Positions 48,501 to 58,080 of a stretch of 64,000 nt of DNA are shown here, in pieces. The stretch lies in assembly GCF_011170065.1 (NCBI RefSeq), contig NZ_BLLH01000010.1, positions 29,728 through 93,727 on the forward strand. Direction: 5' to 3'. Under the pieces are notes generated by a model. The model was given only the letters and a program-made list of their open reading frames with translations, made no database searches and was not told the DNA's origin. The translations under genes were made by a program, and so were the position numbers. Position 1 is the stretch's first letter; each line of letters begins with the position of its first letter. Source of the DNA: Pseudolactococcus insecticola. Lineage in GTDB: Bacteria > Bacillota > Bacilli > Lactobacillales > Streptococcaceae.

Positions 48501-51500
48501 TCAGCAGAATCAGAAACTTCGTCTGAAGAAGAATCGTCTGTTGAATCGCTCAACTCTTCCGAATCACTATCAGCATCCGAGTCTGAATCTTCAGTAGAAT
48601 CTGAAACTTCGTCTGAAGAAGAATCGTCTGTTGAATCGCTCAATTCTTCCGAATCACTATCTGCATCGCTATCTGAATCTTCAGCAGAATCTGAAACTTC
48701 GGCTGAAGTAGAATCGTCTGTTGAATCGCTCAACTCTTCCGAATCACTATCAGCATCCGAGTCTGAATCTTCAGTAGAATCAGAAACTTCGTCTGAAGTA
48801 GAATCATCTGTTGAATCGCTCAATTCTTCCGAATCACTATCAGCATCAGAGTCTGAATCTTCAGTAGAATCAGAAACTTCGTCTGAAGTAGAATCGTCTG
48901 TTGAATCGCTCAATTCTTCTGAATCACTGTCTGCTTCGCTATCAGAATCTTCACTAGAATCTGAAACCTCGTCTGAATCAGACGCTTCTGTTGAATCTGC
49001 ATGATCAGCAGAATCACTATCAGCATCGCTATCTGAATCTTCAGTAGAATCTGAAACTTCGTCTGAAGAAGAATCATCTGTTGAATCGCTCAATTCTTCT
49101 GAATCACTATCAGCATCGCTATCTGAATCTTCAGTAGAATCAGAAACTTCGTCTGAAGTAGAATCATCTGTTGAATCACTCAATTCTTCAGAATCACTAT
49201 CTGCATCGCTATCTGAATCTTCAGTAGAATCAGAAACTTCGTCTGAAGTAGAATCGTCTGTTGAATCGCTCAATTCTTCTGAATCGCTATCCGCATCACT
49301 ATCTGAATCTTCAGCAGAATCTGAAACTTCGTCTGAAGTAGAATCGTCTGTTGAATCACTCAACTCTTCTGAATCACTGTCAGCATCGCTATCTGAATCT
49401 TCAGTAGAATCAGAAACTTCGTCTGAAGAAGAATCATCTGTTGAATCTGCATGCTCAGCCGAATCACTATCAGCATCTGAGTCTGAATCTTCAGCAGAAT
49501 CAGAAATTTCGTCCGAGTCTGAATCTTCAGCAGAATCAGAAATTTCGTCCGAGTCCGAATCTTCAGCAGAATCTGAAACCTCATCAGAATCACTGAACAC
49601 ATCGCTATCACTATCAGCATCAGAATCAAAATCTTCAGCAGAATCGCTATCTTCAGTCGAATCACTATCCTCAGTCGAGTCAGAAATCTCATCAGACTCA
49701 GCGAGTGAGTCATGGTCTTGATCATACGTAATCGTATCATCATCAGCCGCAATCGTGCCAACACCGTTTAAGGTCTTCGCATTTTTCAGTGAAACCGCAG
49801 TCATGATAGCTGTCGCTTTGTCAGCTACCCAGCCCGTTTCATCGTTAGCTTCAACTGCGTTCATCGTGACATTGCCATCAGCATCTACCTCTGCGCCGTT
49901 TTCAGCCGCAGTGCCATTTACCGTCTCGCTCGCAGGATCGATCGTATAGTCTGCTCCCGCGGCAGTCGGATGCGTGTCAACATCGCCATCCACAGCGTAC
50001 AAACTCAAGTCAGCGCCGTCAGGAATTTCTTCCCCCGTCACCAAATCCTTGAAGTAAGTCTTCGTCACCGTGACCGACTCAACCGTATCGAAATTCTTCG
50101 ACGGATCAAGCGGATACACATTGTGCACCGTGTAGGATACAGTAAATGTCTCAGTTGTTTCAGCCGTATTATGGACTAGACTAATAGTAACAGGCGCATT
50201 ATCCGTGCTGAAAACAGCATCATCGACAGGCACACCATTTGCTAACACCACGTATCCAGCTGCTTCATAGGACGCGATTAGGCTTGCAATTTGCGCATAT
50301 TCAGGTGAGTCTGTGATCTTGCTATCAGTCACGCCAGTCAAAGTAACAGACGGTGTAGACAGGATAGTAGACGGATCAGTCGCATCAACAAAGTTCACAA
50401 CAAGTGACTGAGGATCAGCTTCATAGCTTGCAGTCAAGACCTGTTGATGGGTATCTGTCGTGCTATTGCCGTTATTTGTCGTATCAAAGGTTGTCATTAC
50501 AGCAAGTGCAGCAGCAAGTGATGGATAAGTATTACCATCCTGGTCAGTAATCGTAAGCGTATAGCCAGGACGTGCCAAGTCAGCATCAGTCGTTGTCGCC
50601 GTGATCGCACTACCACTATCACCAGTCAGTGTTTCATAGACCTGGCTACCGAGCGGATCAGTGTTATTTGTTTTGATGATAGCTGTTTGTTGCGCAGCCG
50701 CTGTCGTCAAGCTAACGTTTTGGATCGCATCATCCGTGTCGCCAGGATTGTCATTATCATCGTAGTTACCCGTGATAGTCGCTGTCTTTCCATCCGCAGA
50801 GATGGTCACCGTCAACAAATCACTATCACTGCTGCCTGCTGTAAAGTAATAGCCAGGTGTAGCCGTGATAACTGTTGAAACAGTTTGATTTGACGCACCA
50901 GCCAGGGTTTGACTAGCTGTATAAGCCCCAGATACCGCAACATCGATCTCTTGCGGGTTGGGCACATAGACAAAGGTGATAACACTACCATCAGCCTGAT
51001 ACGTGTTTCCATCAGCAACACTGTCCGCGTCAAATGATACGCTCACAGCCACATAACCAGGAATCTTAGGCGCATCTGCTACTGTTGTCGTGATTGGATC
51101 ACCAACAGCACCTTCAGGCGTGTACTCAGTCCCAGCGGCCGGCGTCAGGATTTCACCATCTTCTGACTCATAGATAACCGTTGCTGGAATCTTGATTTTT
51201 TCATATGAAACGGTAAATTGTTGCACACTTGCATCTGTCGTTGCACCAGTTCCGTTTGATGTATTATCAAATGGATTGGCCTTCAAGGCAGCTGCTAGTG
51301 TGGCATATACAATACCGTTAGGTCCTGTAACTGTGTACGTATAGTTTTTAATATCAAGGTCGGCATCTGTCAGGTCTGAGACCATATTTGCCGAGCTGAC
51401 GCCTGTCATCGTATCAAGCGTAGCAGCACCATTAGGTGATGAGCTATCGCTTACGATAACAGCTTGTTGGAAGTCGGCTGTCGCAAGCAGATAGACGTCA

Positions 51501-54500
51501 TACGTCCAGCTATCAGTGTCTGCATCATAAGTTCCCTGCGTCCCAAAAGTTTCAGGAAGTGCACCGTTAGTAGGCGTTTCAAATGAGAACGGAGAAGCAA
51601 CTAGGCTAAACCCGTTAGGGATCCACCCCATTTGTTGGAGACCAGTCGTCAATACCGAACCTGGTGCAGTCCATAGGCTTCCCAACTGGGTGCTAGTTGG
51701 ATCACCGTAGTTTCCGATACCTGTTTGTGGTGAAACAGAAAGCACATAGTAGACCGTCCCATCAGGATCAGTTACCTCAGGTACTGCAACACCATCTGCG
51801 TCAACAGGACGCGTCGCAAACTCGCTTGCCGCAACGATCGTCGTCATGTTGATGATTGCACTAGGCTGCGTAGATGAGTAGATGACTTGAGACTTAGTTG
51901 TTGCTGCACTCGTCGTAAAGACTACAGTTTGCGCAGTTGCGTTATTGACAGATAGGAAGTATGTTGTCCCGTTGATAGACGTCTGAGCAGGTGCATCCAC
52001 GGCACTAAAGACATAGCTCAGGCCATCAGCAGAAGGCTCCCCATAAGTGCCATCGGCTGCCGTCCAGACAGTGTTTGTAACAGAATCATTTGTGATCAGG
52101 TCAGTACCGACAGTTTGTGTTCCTGTGACACTTTGTGTGACAACATTTGCTTGGAGCGTGTTACCTGTTGTCTTGTCTGTATAGTCAACTGTCCGTGTAA
52201 ACGTCTTAGTCGTCGTGACACCATCGATTTTATGCACAAGATTGATGACCAGATCTTGATCTGTGCCAGTATCATTATCAAAAGTGATGGTCAAAATACC
52301 TGCCGCACTGATTGAGACGCCACTAACTGCGTTGCCATCAGCATCTGTCACGGTTGTTTTCGTCAGATCATAACCTGAGTTCAAGAGACTGCTCAGATCA
52401 TAGGACTTAGTTTGACCAGACAGTGCAATTGCCGTTTGGCTGGCAAGTGTGCCACCGCTTGCGTCTTCGACATATGCTAAAGCATTCACATCGACGTCTT
52501 TAAAGCTGACATTTGCCGTCTGTGTTAACAGACTCGCAGTTGCTTGGTCAACGTCGTTTTGTGATGCATTATCATCCGCCAAGACAGTTTGTGCGTTTGG
52601 CAAGTTGTTGCCAAGGTCACCTGTAACAGATGAGCCGTCAGTCGCTGTCAAGCTACCATCACTTGCGAGCGACACGTTTGCGACTGCAGCTGCAAGCACG
52701 TTTTTATTGACCGCTTGATAGACGACATCAGTCGTTGCTGTCCCAGACAAGAGGCTGTTTGCCTGCGTGAGCGCCATCGTATACGTTGCCGCGGTAAATG
52801 TTCCGTCAGCAGTTGTCGCTGACGTACCCTCTACAGGTGAGTCGATAGCTGTCGCACTCGCAAACAAATCTGGATCAGTAGCAGTGATTCCTGCTGTCGC
52901 AGTGATACTCAACGTCACACCAGCCGTGTTCAAAAGTCCATTCAAACCAGAGTTTGTAAGCGTATTACCCGCAGCATCAAGACCGATGATACCATCATCA
53001 ATCGCCTTAAGTGTAGAAACGAAACCATTTGTTCCTAAGAAGAAATTAGAGATACGTTGGGAAATACCAGCGGCAGCAATGTTAGCCATACCATCGGTAT
53101 TGGGCATAGCAGCAGAAATACCCGATGCAAGTGTAGAAATAATCGCGCCATAAATCCCTGAACCAAAGACTGCTTGAACACCAGCAACGAACTGACTAGG
53201 CGTCATTCCAAGGATTTGACCAATCAATCCCCCTGTATTAAAGGCTGAAGTAACACCAGCAGCAGATGAATCTGAATCCCCAATGGCATCAATTGTAACT
53301 TGGGTTGAAATACCATTGTTATCGATGTTATAAGTACCATCAGCTTGCAATGTAGACTTCACTGCACCTGCACGTGAGTCAAAGGTTGCGATTTGTACAT
53401 TCAGTGACGCTGCATATTGTGCTGCATTGGCATCATTTTGTGCCAAGGCTGCTTTTTGTGCATTGATAACTGAAGTCAAGATAGAGCGTACAAAGTCAGC
53501 ACCATTACCCGTCTGACTCGCATAAGAGTTCAAAAGGTTGGTTAAGCTTGTGATAACCGCTACTGTTGTCGTATGGATCGTGTTCGTTACCTGCAAAGAA
53601 GCTGCGTAAGTAACTGATGGCAAAATCTCACTGTGGTTGTTCAACAAGCCAGACGCCACAGCATTTTTTGCAGTGTTCATGTACGTCGCAACCAGACCAC
53701 CGACAAGTGGTGGGATAGACGCCGTATAGCTGTTGATGTCGTTTGAGATGGCATTAACAGCCAATAAGAGCGCATTAACTTTTGGTTGAAGCGCGTTTAC
53801 GACTGTAGCAGACGCATCAACATTGATATCTTTGAGCGAATAGGTCCCATCACCATTATCTGTCATGAAGTCAAGTATAGTAGATGATGTCAAGCCTGAT
53901 GACTTCATAAAGGCAATCAAGTCACTCGCAGCACTCGCAACATTGGCAGACGTGTCTGACATTTTAAGTCCAGGAATAATCGCAGTAATAATACCGCTAC
54001 CTTGAGCAGCGCTTAATACGCCAGCATAGCCATTTGTACCATTTTGAATATCTGAGATAAGTTCAGTTTCTTTGAGGTAGGCATCACCCATGAGCTTGTA
54101 GTTAGCAGCAGTAGCAGAGTCAGTTGCGCTGGCAGCTAAGGCATAATAACTTGCGGCAGCCGAATAGGCATTCGCAATTGTCGTTGCTTTTGTAAAGTCA
54201 AAAGTGATACCAACTGGGAAGGCTGTCATAACAGATCCAGCACTACCTGTACCCGCAGCTACTGTTGTACCCGTGATTTTCACGTCCGTCGCTAAGCTTT
54301 GAGCAGCAACAGAAGACACATAAGCCGACTCAGTAATTCCACTCGCAACAACGGGTGTTTGCGAGTTATTGGCTGCAGTGATATAGGATGCCAACGCTGA
54401 AACAGCTGAAATAGGAGCAGATGTCCATTGTGCAATTGCTGATGAAGCAACATTAACAGACGTGTTAATCAATACTGGTGAACCATCATTAGCGATTTGA

Positions 54501-57500
54501 GCGGCCAAATAACTATTTGCAGCAGAAATTGCACTCGCTTGAATGTTCAAATAACTATTTGCTGCCGAATTTGCAGCTGAGGCAAGTTGATTGATTGACA
54601 CAACGGCTTGTTGAAGAACAGTTTCGTTTGAACCGGTGAACATAGAGATTTCACCAACAACACCACTGAAAATAGTTGCAGTTTTATAATTTGCAGATTC
54701 AGGGTTATTCTGATTCACGTTTTGCATATTTCCTGGATTTGCAGAAGTGGTATTTGAAGCGTTGTTATCTAGTGCTAACCGATTTAATGCGGTCTCAACA
54801 GCCGCTGCAGCAGTTTGAATTGCTGCAAGTGCGGAAGCATCACCATTCATAGCATTCAAAGCATTTGTTTTAAGTGCATTAATATAATTGATAACTGCTG
54901 GCCAGTAAGTACTACTTGCATTACCAGAACCAATGATGTTATAAGGAACTAAAATATTCGGAATTGTTTGACCACTTAAAATCAAGGTTGATGTACCTGG
55001 ATCAGGAATAGGCGTGAAAGACGTACCAATCGTAGTATCGGTACCTGGTTTTGGAACTGAAGTTCCATCTACGAATGTTGGATAAGCTGCTATAACTGAA
55101 TTTGCAACAGTTATTCCAGTAGATCCGGAAGCTGACGTTGCCGAAACAGCGCGAACATCAGTAATTAAGTGCTTAATTGTATCAGCAATTATTGCAGAAG
55201 CAGCAGATGAACGAGTTGATTGAACGGCATCGATTACTGCTTGTGCACCTGCAGCTTGGGATGTTGTTTGTGATGCTTGAGCTGCATAACTTTGCTCAGC
55301 AAGACCTGCAGATGTAGCAATTGCCATATATGACAAATAACTTGAATCATTTGTATGAACGTTTGAAGTTAGATATGCTGAAGAACCACCGATTGTGGTT
55401 ACAAGAGTTTGACCTGTAGCAAGAAGGCTAGTTTGAGCAGCTGCTAAACTTTGTGTTGCACTTGAAGCACTTATATAAGCCGTTGCAGTTGAGGCTGCTG
55501 AACCATTCACATAGGCATTAGAAGCTGATACAACTGAGTTGTATTGAGATGTTGCAGTTGAAAGAGCTGTTGAGTTAGCTGTTGAAGCAGCTAAGGCACT
55601 CGAATACACTAACGAATTAGACGTATAGAGTGAATTTTGAGTTGATAGTACAGTTGAGTTTGAAAGATAAACACTATTCATGCTCGTAATTGAGCTTGAA
55701 TTACTATCTATGAATGGATATCCTTGTCCATCATTAACAACTGTGCCCGAATGTGCAACAGATGAAGCGAGTACATAATAACTTGACGCTAAAGACAGAT
55801 TCCCAGTACTTGCGGCTGAGTTTGCTTGTACTAAGTATGATAAATCAGAACTTCGATTAGCATTTGCGTTTCCAAGAATAAACACCGAATCAATTGGTGC
55901 TGCTGAAACTTGTGAATAAACAGTAGAAATAAGTGATGTTGCAGATGACGCATATGATTTGATTGCTGAACTAGCTGCAATTGCTGCATTAGATGCTGAA
56001 ATTGCTGCAGCACTTGCTGATGCAATGAGTGCATTTAATGAAGCAGCAATCGATGTAGAAGTACTTACAGCATTTGAATAAGGTGCAACTGATTTAGCAT
56101 TTGATGCTTCTTGAGCAGCAACAGATGAGAAATATGAAGTCCCAGCTGATGCGTAGATCGAACTTGCCGTTGATGATGCTGTTTGGTAGGCAGCCGACAC
56201 TGATTGGAAAGCTGAACTTGTATCATTTTCAACTGTAACATCTGCTACATCAGCATTACTAGGCACAGTAACAGTTAAGCTAACAGTGTTATTAGCATAT
56301 GCAGAAACTGTAGAAGATGCACCTGAGAAAGTAGCGTCAATATCAAAGTTAGCTGATGTTGTGCTATCTGTCACACCAGAACCGCTGTTGACAACCGTGA
56401 TTGCCCCTTGGTCGTTAGCGTTCGATGCTGTTGAACTGTCTTGCGTGCCGACCACTGGATAGGTAGAACCGTAGTCAGAGGTTGACGCCATCACAGACGC
56501 AGAGCTAGCAACAACACTGTTGGCTGAAGACAAGGTTGATGACGTCGCAAATGACGTACTTGCGCCAGAAAGACCAGCTGAGCCATCGTTTTGCGTCGCA
56601 GTATTGTCCACTGCTACCGCTGCACCTGAGAGCGCTGCATTTGAGACAGCTGCAGACGAGCTTGCCGCTTCTGCTAAAACCATAGCAAGCGCAACTTTTT
56701 TCCCTGCTGATGCAAGTGATGAGGCCGCTGAGGTTTGACTTGCAACTGCTGATGCATCATCCCCATTGACCACGCCCAAAGACGTCACAGCACTGCTGTT
56801 ACTTGTAGCTGATGATGACGTTGCGACTGCACTACTAGTTGCCGCACTTGCTGACAAGCTAGCCGATGTGCTTGCCGATGTAGACGCTGCTACACTTGCC
56901 GACGTGCTTGCTGACAGACTTTGTGCGTATGAGCTTGCGGCTACTGAAGTAGCTGGCGCTTCTGTCGCAGAAATCATAACATATGTTACTTGATAGCTGA
57001 CATTTTCAGATGCCGTGCTTGCAGCAATCTCGTAAGTCTTGCTATCGTCTGTGACCTCAGTTTTTTGATCAGGCGTTGCAGTGTTCGCCACATACATGTT
57101 GTAGCCTGCAATCGCATAGGCACGCAGATCTACCTGAGCAAAGTCTGTCCCCTCATTGACCGTTTGTGTGAGCTTGTTATTTGTGAGCGACGCAAAAGCA
57201 GGCGTCCCAGTCGGCAGACTGAATGACACCGTTTGCGTGTATGACGAAACAACGGCAGGCATAGGCGTTGCCGTTGCATCGGTTGAGCTTGTCGCATTAT
57301 CATCACCAGACGAGCCTGTGCCTGTTGATGAAGTTTGTGTTTCATCAGCTTGCGCGACCACACTTTGACTCATGAGCGTCCCACCGGCCAAAGCCATCAA
57401 GATGGAACTTGCGTAGAGCCAGTTCTTTCCTTTCTTCCAAGATCGAAAGTGCGTGTGCTTTCTTTCAATCTTAACTGAAGGATCATGTTTCATGATTTTA

Positions 57501-57508
57501 CGTTTCAT
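36518..57508 (-). CDS. Giant LPXTG-anchored serine-aspartate repeat surface protein
   Basis: Cell-wall-anchored protein of 6,996 residues, probably an adhesin or biofilm factor. In order: signal peptide with a KxYKxGKxW-like motif (RSWKKGKNW, 22-30) and likely cleavage after AQA (54); Ser/Ala-rich mostly helical region (about 190-1560); beta-rich region with MucBP-like modules (one about 2105-2190, [15 protein letters not shown]); 30-residue Ser-Asp repeats (about 2600-4200, roughly 50 copies); 6-residue repeats DSDS[S/T]E (about 4200-5967); a calcium-type hinge ([21 protein letters not shown], about 5970-6010); ten Ig-like repeats of about 78 residues; and LPRTGE (about 6942) with a membrane helix and basic tail. 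The ATG follows AGGGAGAAA. The frame is intact across all repeats. The ligand is unknown, and no sortase, SecA2 or glycosyltransferase gene is near. Confidence 0.95.
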   Translation of the reverse strand: MKRKIMKHDPSVKIERKHTHFRSWKKGKNWLYASSILMALAGGTLMSQSVVAQADETQTSSTGTGSSGDDNATSSTDATATPMPAVVSSYTQTVSFSLPTGTPAFASLTNNKLTQTVNEGTDFAQVDLRAYAIAGYNMYVANTATPDQKTEVTDDSKTYEIAASTASENVSYQVTYVMISATEAPATSVAASSYAQSLSASTSASVAASTSASTSASLSASAATSSAVATSSSATSNSSAVTSLGVVNGDDASAVASQTSAASSLASAGKKVALAMVLAEAASSSAAVSNAALSGAAVAVDNTATQNDGSAGLSGASTSFATSSTLSSANSVVASSASVMASTSDYGSTYPVVGTQDSSTASNANDQGAITVVNSGSGVTDSTTSANFDIDATFSGASSTVSAYANNTVSLTVTVPSNADVADVTVENDTSSAFQSVSAAYQTASSTASSIYASAGTSYFSSVAAQEASNAKSVAPYSNAVSTSTSIAASLNALIASASAAAISASNAAIAASSAIKSYASSATSLISTVYSQVSAAPIDSVFILGNANANRSSDLSYLVQANSAASTGNLSLASSYYVLASSVAHSGTVVNDGQGYPFIDSNSSSITSMNSVYLSNSTVLSTQNSLYTSNSLVYSSALAASTANSTALSTATSQYNSVVSASNAYVNGSAASTATAYISASSATQSLAAAQTSLLATGQTLVTTIGGSSAYLTSNVHTNDSSYLSYMAIATSAGLAEQSYAAQASQTTSQAAGAQAVIDAVQSTRSSAASAIIADTIKHLITDVRAVSATSASGSTGITVANSVIAAYPTFVDGTSVPKPGTDTTIGTSFTPIPDPGTSTLILSGQTIPNILVPYNIIGSGNASSTYWPAVINYINALKTNALNAMNGDASALAAIQTAAAAVETALNRLALDNNASNTTSANPGNMQNVNQNNPESANYKTATIFSGVVGEISMFTGSNETVLQQAVVSINQLASAANSAANSYLNIQASAISAANSYLAAQIANDGSPVLINTSVNVASSAIAQWTSAPISAVSALASYITAANNSQTPVVASGITESAYVSSVAAQSLATDVKITGTTVAAGTGSAGSVMTAFPVGITFDFTKATTIANAYSAAASYYALAASATDSATAANYKLMGDAYLKETELISDIQNGTNGYAGVLSAAQGSGIITAIIPGLKMSDTSANVASAASDLIAFMKSSGLTSSTILDFMTDNGDGTYSLKDINVDASATVVNALQPKVNALLLAVNAISNDINSYTASIPPLVGGLVATYMNTAKNAVASGLLNNHSEILPSVTYAASLQVTNTIHTTTVAVITSLTNLLNSYASQTGNGADFVRSILTSVINAQKAALAQNDANAAQYAASLNVQIATFDSRAGAVKSTLQADGTYNIDNNGISTQVTIDAIGDSDSSAAGVTSAFNTGGLIGQILGMTPSQFVAGVQAVFGSGIYGAIISTLASGISAAMPNTDGMANIAAAGISQRISNFFLGTNGFVSTLKAIDDGIIGLDAAGNTLTNSGLNGLLNTAGVTLSITATAGITATDPDLFASATAIDSPVEGTSATTADGTFTAATYTMALTQANSLLSGTATTDVVYQAVNKNVLAAAVANVSLASDGSLTATDGSSVTGDLGNNLPNAQTVLADDNASQNDVDQATASLLTQTANVSFKDVDVNALAYVEDASGGTLASQTAIALSGQTKSYDLSSLLNSGYDLTKTTVTDADGNAVSGVSISAAGILTITFDNDTGTDQDLVINLVHKIDGVTTTKTFTRTVDYTDKTTGNTLQANVVTQSVTGTQTVGTDLITNDSVTNTVWTAADGTYGEPSADGLSYVFSAVDAPAQTSINGTTYFLSVNNATAQTVVFTTSAATTKSQVIYSSTQPSAIINMTTIVAASEFATRPVDADGVAVPEVTDPDGTVYYVLSVSPQTGIGNYGDPTSTQLGSLWTAPGSVLTTGLQQMGWIPNGFSLVASPFSFETPTNGALPETFGTQGTYDADTDSWTYDVYLLATADFQQAVIVSDSSSPNGAATLDTMTGVSSANMVSDLTDADLDIKNYTYTVTGPNGIVYATLAAALKANPFDNTSNGTGATTDASVQQFTVSYEKIKIPATVIYESEDGEILTPAAGTEYTPEGAVGDPITTTVADAPKIPGYVAVSVSFDADSVADGNTYQADGSVITFVYVPNPQEIDVAVSGAYTASQTLAGASNQTVSTVITATPGYYFTAGSSDSDLLTVTISADGKTATITGNYDDNDNPGDTDDAIQNVSLTTAAAQQTAIIKTNNTDPLGSQVYETLTGDSGSAITATTTDADLARPGYTLTITDQDGNTYPSLAAALAVMTTFDTTNNGNSTTDTHQQVLTASYEADPQSLVVNFVDATDPSTILSTPSVTLTGVTDSKITDSPEYAQIASLIASYEAAGYVVLANGVPVDDAVFSTDNAPVTISLVHNTAETTETFTVSYTVHNVYPLDPSKNFDTVESVTVTKTYFKDLVTGEEIPDGADLSLYAVDGDVDTHPTAAGADYTIDPASETVNGTAAENGAEVDADGNVTMNAVEANDETGWVADKATAIMTAVSLKNAKTLNGVGTIAADDDTITYDQDHDSLAESDEISDSTEDSDSTEDSDSAEDFDSDADSDSDVFSDSDEVSDSAEDSDSDEISDSAEDSDSDEISDSAEDSDSDADSDSAEHADSTDDSSSDEVSDSTEDSDSDADSDSEELSDSTDDSTSDEVSDSAEDSDSDADSDSEELSDSTDDSTSDEVSDSTEDSDSDADSDSEELSDSTDDSTSDEVSDSTEDSDSDADSDSEELSDSTDDSSSDEVSDSTEDSDSDADSDSADHADSTEASDSDEVSDSSEDSDSEADSDSEELSDSTDDSTSDEVSDSTEDSDSDADSDSEELSDSTDDSTSDEVSDSTEDSDSDADSDSEELSDSTDDSTSAEVSDSAEDSDSDADSDSEELSDSTDDSSSDEVSDSTEDSDSDADSDSEELSDSTDDSSSDEVSDSAEDSDSDADSDSAELSDSTDDSTSDEVSDSAEDSDSDADSDSAELSDSTDDSSSDEVSDSTEDSDSDADSDSADHADSTEASDSDEVSDSAEDSDSDADSDSEELSDSTDDSTSDEVSDSTEDSDSDADSDSEELSDSTDDSSSDEVSDSAEDSDSDADSDSEELSDSTDDSTSDEVSDSAEDSDSDADSDSEELSDSTDDSSSDEVSDSTEDSDSDADSDSEELSDSTDDSSSDEVSDSAEDSDSDADSDSEELSDSTDDSSSDEVSDSTEDSDSDADSDSEELSDSTDDSSSDEVSDSTEDSDSDADSDSADHADSTEASDSDEVSDSTEDSDSDADSDSEELSDSTDDSSSDEVSDSAEDSDSDADSDSEELSDSTDDSSSDEVSDSAEDSDSDADSDSEELSDSTDDSSSDEVSDSTEDSDSDADSDSEELSDSTDDSSSDEVSDSTEDSDSEADSDSADHADSTEASDSDEVSDSTEDSDSDADSDSEELSDSTDDSSSDEVSDSTEDSDSDADSDSEELSDSTDDSSSDEVSDSAEDSDSDADSDSEELSDSTDDSSSDEVSDSTEDSDSDADSDSEELSDSTDDSSSDEVSDSTEDSDSDADSDSEELSDSTDDSSSDEVSDSAEDSDSDADSDSADHVDSTEASDSDEVSDSAEDSDSDADSDSEELSDSTDDSSSDEVSDSTEDSDSDADSDSEELSDSTDDSSSDEVSDSAEDSDSDADSDSEELSDSTDDSSSDEVSDSTEDSDSEADSDSADHADSTEASDSDEVSDSSEDSDSDADSDSAELSDSTDDSTSDEVSDSAEDSDSDADSDSEELSDSTDDSSSDEVSDSTEDSDSDADSDSEELSDSTDDSSSDEVSDSTEDSDSEADSDSADHADSTEASDSDEVSDSAEDSDSDADSDSEELSDSTDDSTSDEVSDSTEDSDSDADSDSEELSDSTDDSTSDEVSDSAEDSDSDADSDSEELSDSTDDSSSDEVSDSAEDSDSDADSDSEELSDSTDDSSSDEVSDSTEDSDSDADSDSEELSDSTDDSTSDEVSDSAEDSDSDADSDSEELSDSTDDSSSDEVSDSAEDSDSDADSDSEELSDSTDDSSSDEVSDSAEDSDSDADSDSEELSDSTDDSSSDEVSDSAEDSDSDADSDSEELSDSTDDSASDEVSDSAEDSDSDADSDSEELSDSTDDSSSDEVSDSAEDSDSTEDSDSTEDSDSSEDSDSTEDSDSTEDSDSSEDSDSSEDSDSDEDSDSDEDSDSTEDSDSSEDSDSSEDSDSFEDSGSTEDSDSSEDSDSTEDSDSSEDSDSTEDSDSSEDSGSTEDSDSDEDSDSTADSESATALDSTEDSDSTEDSDSSEDSDSSEDSDSTEDSDSSEDSDSSEDSDSSEDSDSSEDSDSSEDSDSTEDSDSSEDSDSSEDSDSTADSESATALDSTEDSDSTEDSDSSEDSDSSEDSDSTEDSDSSEDSDSSEDSDSTEDSDSTEDSDSTEDSDSTEDSDSDEDSDSSEDSDSSENSDSSEDSDSSEDSDSSEDSDSSEDSDSSEDSDSTADSESATALDSTEDSDSTEDSDSSEDSDSSEDSDSSEDSDSTEDSDSTEDSDSSEDSDSTEDSDSDEDSDSSEDSDSSENSDSSEDSDSSEDSDSTEDSDSDEDSDSSEDSDSSENSDSSEDSDSSEDSDSSEDSDSSEDSDSTEDSDSSEDSDSSEDSDSTEDSDSSEDSDSSEDSDSTEDSDSSEDSDSTEDSDSDEDSDSTEDSDSDEDSDSTEDSDSSEDSDSSEDSDSSEDSDSSEDSDSSENSDSSEDSDSSEDSDSTEDSDSSEDSDSSEDSDSTEDSDSSEDSDSSEDSDSSEDSDSSEDSDSSEDSDSTEDSDSDEDSDSTEDSDSSEDSDSSEDSDSSEDSDSTEDSDSSEDSDSDEDSDSTEDSDSSEDSDSTEDSDSSEDSDSTEDSDSSEDSDSTEDSDSSEDSDSTEDSDSSEDSDSSEDSDSSEDSDSSEDSDSTEDSDSSEDSDSTEDSDSDEDSDSTADSESATALDSTEDSDSTEDSDSSEDSDSSEDSDSSEDSDSTEDSDSSEDSDSSEDSDSTEDSDSSEDSDSSEDSDSSEDSDSSEDSDSSEDSDSTEDSDSDEDSDSTEDSDSSEDSDSSEDSDSSEDSDSTEDSDSSEDLDSDEDSDSTEDSDSSEDSDSTEDSDSSEDSDSTEDSDSSEDSDSTEDSESSEDSDSTEDSDSSEDSDSSEDSDSSEDSDSSEDSDSTEDSDSSEDSDSTEDSDSSEDSDSSEDSESSEDSDSTEDSDSSEDSDSSEDSDSTEDSDSSEDSDSSEDSDSTEDSDSSEDSDSSEDSESSEDSDSTEDSDSSENSDSTEDSDSSEDSDSSEDSDSTEDSDSTEDSDSSEDSDSTEDSDSSEDSDSTEDSDSSEDSDSSEDSDSSEDSDSSEDSDSDEDSDSTEDSDSSEDSDSTEDSESSEDSDSTEDSDSSEDSDSTEDSDSSEDSDSSEDSDSTEDSDSSEDSDSSEDSESSEDSDSTEDSDSSEDSDSSEDSDSSEDSDSTEDSDSDEDSDSTEDSDSSENSDSTEDSDSSEDSDSSEDSDSTEDSDSSEDSDSSEDSDSSEDSDSSEDSDSSEDSDSDEDSDSSEDSDSSEDSDSSEDSDSSEDSDSSEDSDSSEDSDSSEDSDSSEDSDSTEDSDSDEDSDSTEDSDSSEDSDSSEDSDSSEDSDSTEDSDSSEDSDSSEDSDSDEDSDSSEDSDSSEDSDSSEDSDSTADSESATALDSTEDSDSTEDSDSTEDSDSSEDSDSSEDSDSTEDSDSSEDSDSSKDSDSAEDSDSTEDSDSSEDSDSTEDSDSSEDSDSSVDSDSSEDSDSTEDSDSSEDSDSSVDSDSSEDSDSTEDSDSSEDSDSTEDSDSSEDSDSSVDSDSSEDSDSSVDSDSTEDSDSSEDSDSSEDSDSSEDSDSTEDSNSTEISDSTEDSDSDWLIGDPDSDGLTNSEEEALGTDPFNPDTDGDGVDDGAEVDNGTNPLVPDNNPKTPIVVPTVPSAPGNVTATVPNTAGDTTITGTGTPGDTITIKDKDGNVIGTGTVDKNGNFTVDVPAKPNDELTVIETDQNGDNSKPTQVVVPSGPTVPSAPDNVTATVPNTAGDTTITGTGTPGDTITIKDKDGNTIGTTTVDPNGNFTVDVPANPGDDLTVTETGKNGVPSDPAKVTVPSDTTKPSTPSNVVVSTPDDSGNVTITGKGTPGDTITIKDKDGNVIGTTTVDPDGNFTVDVPANGGDDLTVIQTDNNGNTSDPINVKVPDTKTPTITVDAPTVDNITTPNSNGEVTITGTGTPGDTITIKDKDGNVIGTTTVDPNGNYSVDVPATPGEELTVTQTDPNGNTSDPISIITPITLVDDPLYVTIPNAPVITNVTTPNNNGEVTITGTGTPGDTITIKDKDGNVIGTTTVDPNGNFTVNVPAQSGDDLTVTETGKNGIPSDPAKVTVPSDTTKPSTPSDVVVSTPDDNGNVTITGKGTPGDTILIKDKDGNVIGTTTVDPDGNFTVTVPAKSGDDLSVIEVGKNGVPSDPAKVTVPSDTTKPSAPSDVVVSTPDSNGNVTITGKGTPGDTILIKDKDGNVIGTTTVDPDGNFTVTVPAKSGDELTVIEVGKNGVPSDPAKVTVPSDTTKPSTPSDVVVSTPDSNGNVTITGKGTPGDTILIKDKDGNVIGTTTVDSDGNFTVTVPAKSGDDLSVIEVGKNGVPSDPAKVTVPSDTTKPSTPSDVVVSTPDDNGNVTITGKGTPGDTILIKDKDGNVIGTTTVDPDGNFTVTVPAKSGDDLTVIEVGKNGVQSDPAKVTVPSDTTKPSTPSDVVVSTPDSNGNVTITGKGTPGDTILIKDKDGNVIGTTTVDPDGNFTVTVPAKSGDDLSVIEVGKNGVPSDPTKVTVPSEPAKPSAPTTPTLPGTSTQPASTPAATAYPVLPRTGEDSGTAASLLGAAFLAPFFLLAWKRRKKTEETQLKHVYQNGKRKWWM
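36760..39480 (-). repeat. Ten tandem Ig-like repeats, about 234 bp each
   Basis: Each unit encodes about 78 residues containing [37 protein letters not shown] and an end like [19 protein letters not shown]. The five units nearest the wall (roughly 36800-38150) are almost identical in DNA; the N-terminal five have diverged (for example [13 protein letters not shown]). This is a bacterial Ig (Big_6-like) stalk, homogenised at its wall-proximal end. Confidence 0.88.
39605..44890 (-). repeat. 18-bp (6-residue) Ser-Asp repeat tract
   Basis: About 290 tandem copies of an 18-bp unit coding [12 protein letters not shown] or DSDSDE. Five islands coding [13 protein letters not shown] interrupt it, at 40212, 42408, 43830, 44208 and 44478; their spacings (2196, 1422, 378 and 270 bp) are all multiples of 18. 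Both strands lack stop codons in several frames here, which creates long spurious ORFs. Confidence 0.93.
44890..49690 (-). repeat. 90-bp (30-residue) Ser-Asp repeat tract
   Basis: About 50 tandem copies of a 90-bp unit built of [19 protein letters not shown] followed by [11 protein letters not shown], with S/T and A/T swaps. Seven copies carry the cassette [15 protein letters not shown] instead of [15 protein letters not shown], and an eighth near 49441 is a hybrid (AEHADSTDD). Cassette spacings are 360, 360, 540, 450, 720, 720 and 450 bp, all multiples of 90. The N-terminal edge is degenerate. Confidence 0.93.
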
Positions 57509-57538
57509 GTATTTCTCCCTATAAAATTTCAGATAATT

Positions 57539-57604
57539 ACCTGATTAGGACTCAAATTTTTACCTAATTAGGTATATTATATCACTTGATCAGTAACAAG
57601 TAAA
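57539..57604 (-). promoter_or_regulatory. Promoter of the giant surface protein with paired palindromic operators
   Basis: TTTACT (57599-57604), 17-bp spacer, extended TGATATAAT (TATAAT at 57576-57581). Just downstream, over the transcription start, lies the perfect palindrome ACCTAATTAGGT (57562-57573), and 23 bp further the near copy ACCTGATTAGGA (57539-57550). The 23-bp centre spacing is about two helical turns. This layout suits a dimeric repressor that blocks initiation; the regulator is not identified. Confidence 0.6.
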
Positions 57605-57876
57605 TACTTTTAGCTCAAATATTGATAAATTAGAAGTGGTTTTATTGAAGAAAACTTTCTTTTTAATCTACAACTCATAGTCATGTGATATATTAGCTTT
57701 CTATTCCTATTTTACCGCTATTTCAAAGGATAAAAAAATGATATGATTGATGGTGTTTTGATGGAGAAACTAGTGCATATCTGATTTTTAGAAAAGATTG
57801 GTTAGGAATACACATTCTCATAAAATACACATAATCATCAATAAATACTTTTTGTCACGCAACATCATTTTTACCA
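57605..57876. other. AT-rich intergenic stretch without a recognisable gene
   Basis: The first half of the 562-base gap between the giant gene and the divergent ATPase. Short open frames here have no ribosome site or family resemblance. I see no repeat, tRNA or terminator; it may hold upstream regulatory sequence for either neighbour. Confidence 0.5.
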
Positions 57877-57904
57877 TTGACACCACTCTCAAATATGTTA
57901 TAAT
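57877..57904 (+). promoter_or_regulatory. Near-consensus promoter of a short transcript
   Basis: TTGACA (57877-57882), 16-bp spacer, TATAAT (57899-57904) with an extended TGT. It is the best promoter match in the window and points towards the terminator at 57928-57969 and the ATPase gene. Confidence 0.8.
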
Positions 57905-57910
57905 AAAAAA

Positions 57911-57969
57911 CATAACTTTTAGTTATGAAAAAGCGCTAGTGGATCCCCTACCCCTAGCGCTTTTGTTTT
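57911..57969 (+). ncRNA. Candidate ~60-nt small RNA or attenuated leader
   Basis: The transcript would begin about 57911 and hold a CATAAC/GTTATG hairpin (57911-57927), then an 11-bp terminator stem AAAAGCGCTAG/CTAGCGCTTTT whose 14-nt loop (57940-57953) is C-rich (ATCCCCTACCC), then TTTTGTTTTG. A four-codon frame (Met-Lys-Lys-Arg-stop) starts at 57925 and ends inside the terminator stem. It could be a free regulatory RNA that binds G-rich ribosome sites, or an attenuator for the ATPase gene. It matches no RNA family I recognise. Confidence 0.5.
57928..57969 (+). terminator. Intrinsic terminator between the strong promoter and the ATPase gene
   Basis: Perfect 11-bp stem with a 14-nt loop, followed by TTTTGTTTTG on the plus strand. 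It lies only about 17 nt after the predicted transcription start. Confidence 0.8.
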
Positions 57970-57994
57970 GCCAAAAATCTAGTAACTGTCTGGG

Positions 57995-58023
57995 TTGACA
58001 GATGAAGTATAACATGAGACAAT
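57995..58023 (+). promoter_or_regulatory. Second promoter of the ATPase gene
   Basis: TTGACA (57995-58000), 17-bp spacer, extended TGAGACAAT (GACAAT at 58018-58023). The -10 lies inside the first iteron, so a protein bound to the iterons would block it. Confidence 0.5.
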
Positions 58024-58080
58024 AAGTATAACACGAAGAGCAAAGTATAACACAGAGAGTAAAGTATAACATGGCAAAAA
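58005..58080 (+). repeat. Four 19-bp iterons ending in the ATPase start codon
   Basis: Head-to-tail repeats at 58005, 58024, 58043 and 58062, all starting AAGTATAACA and mostly continuing YGAGAG. Spacing is exactly 19 bp. The ATG (58071-58073) occupies positions 10-12 of the last copy. Such phased direct repeats usually bind a dedicated protein, often the neighbouring gene product. Confidence 0.8.

Noticed and set aside
39605..49690. Possible CRISPR array because of many short repeats
   Set aside because: The repeats are contiguous, without unique spacers, and are translated in one intact frame.
49360..49764. A 134-codon minus-strand frame overlapping the start of the Ser-Asp tract
   Set aside because: Out-of-frame reading of the giant gene, with repetitive Leu/Ile/Arg composition.
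36518..57508. Division of the giant gene into several genes or a pseudogene
   Set aside because: The frame is continuous with one signal peptide at the start and one sorting signal at the end; no internal promoter or ribosome site stands out.
57911..57969. A preQ1 or other known small riboswitch
   Set aside because: Lacks the conserved sequence of preQ1-I and does not fit other short riboswitches I know; kept as an unclassified RNA.
57798..57998. A 66-codon plus-strand frame over the short-RNA promoter
   Set aside because: No ribosome site, and it spans a promoter and a terminator; not a credible gene.
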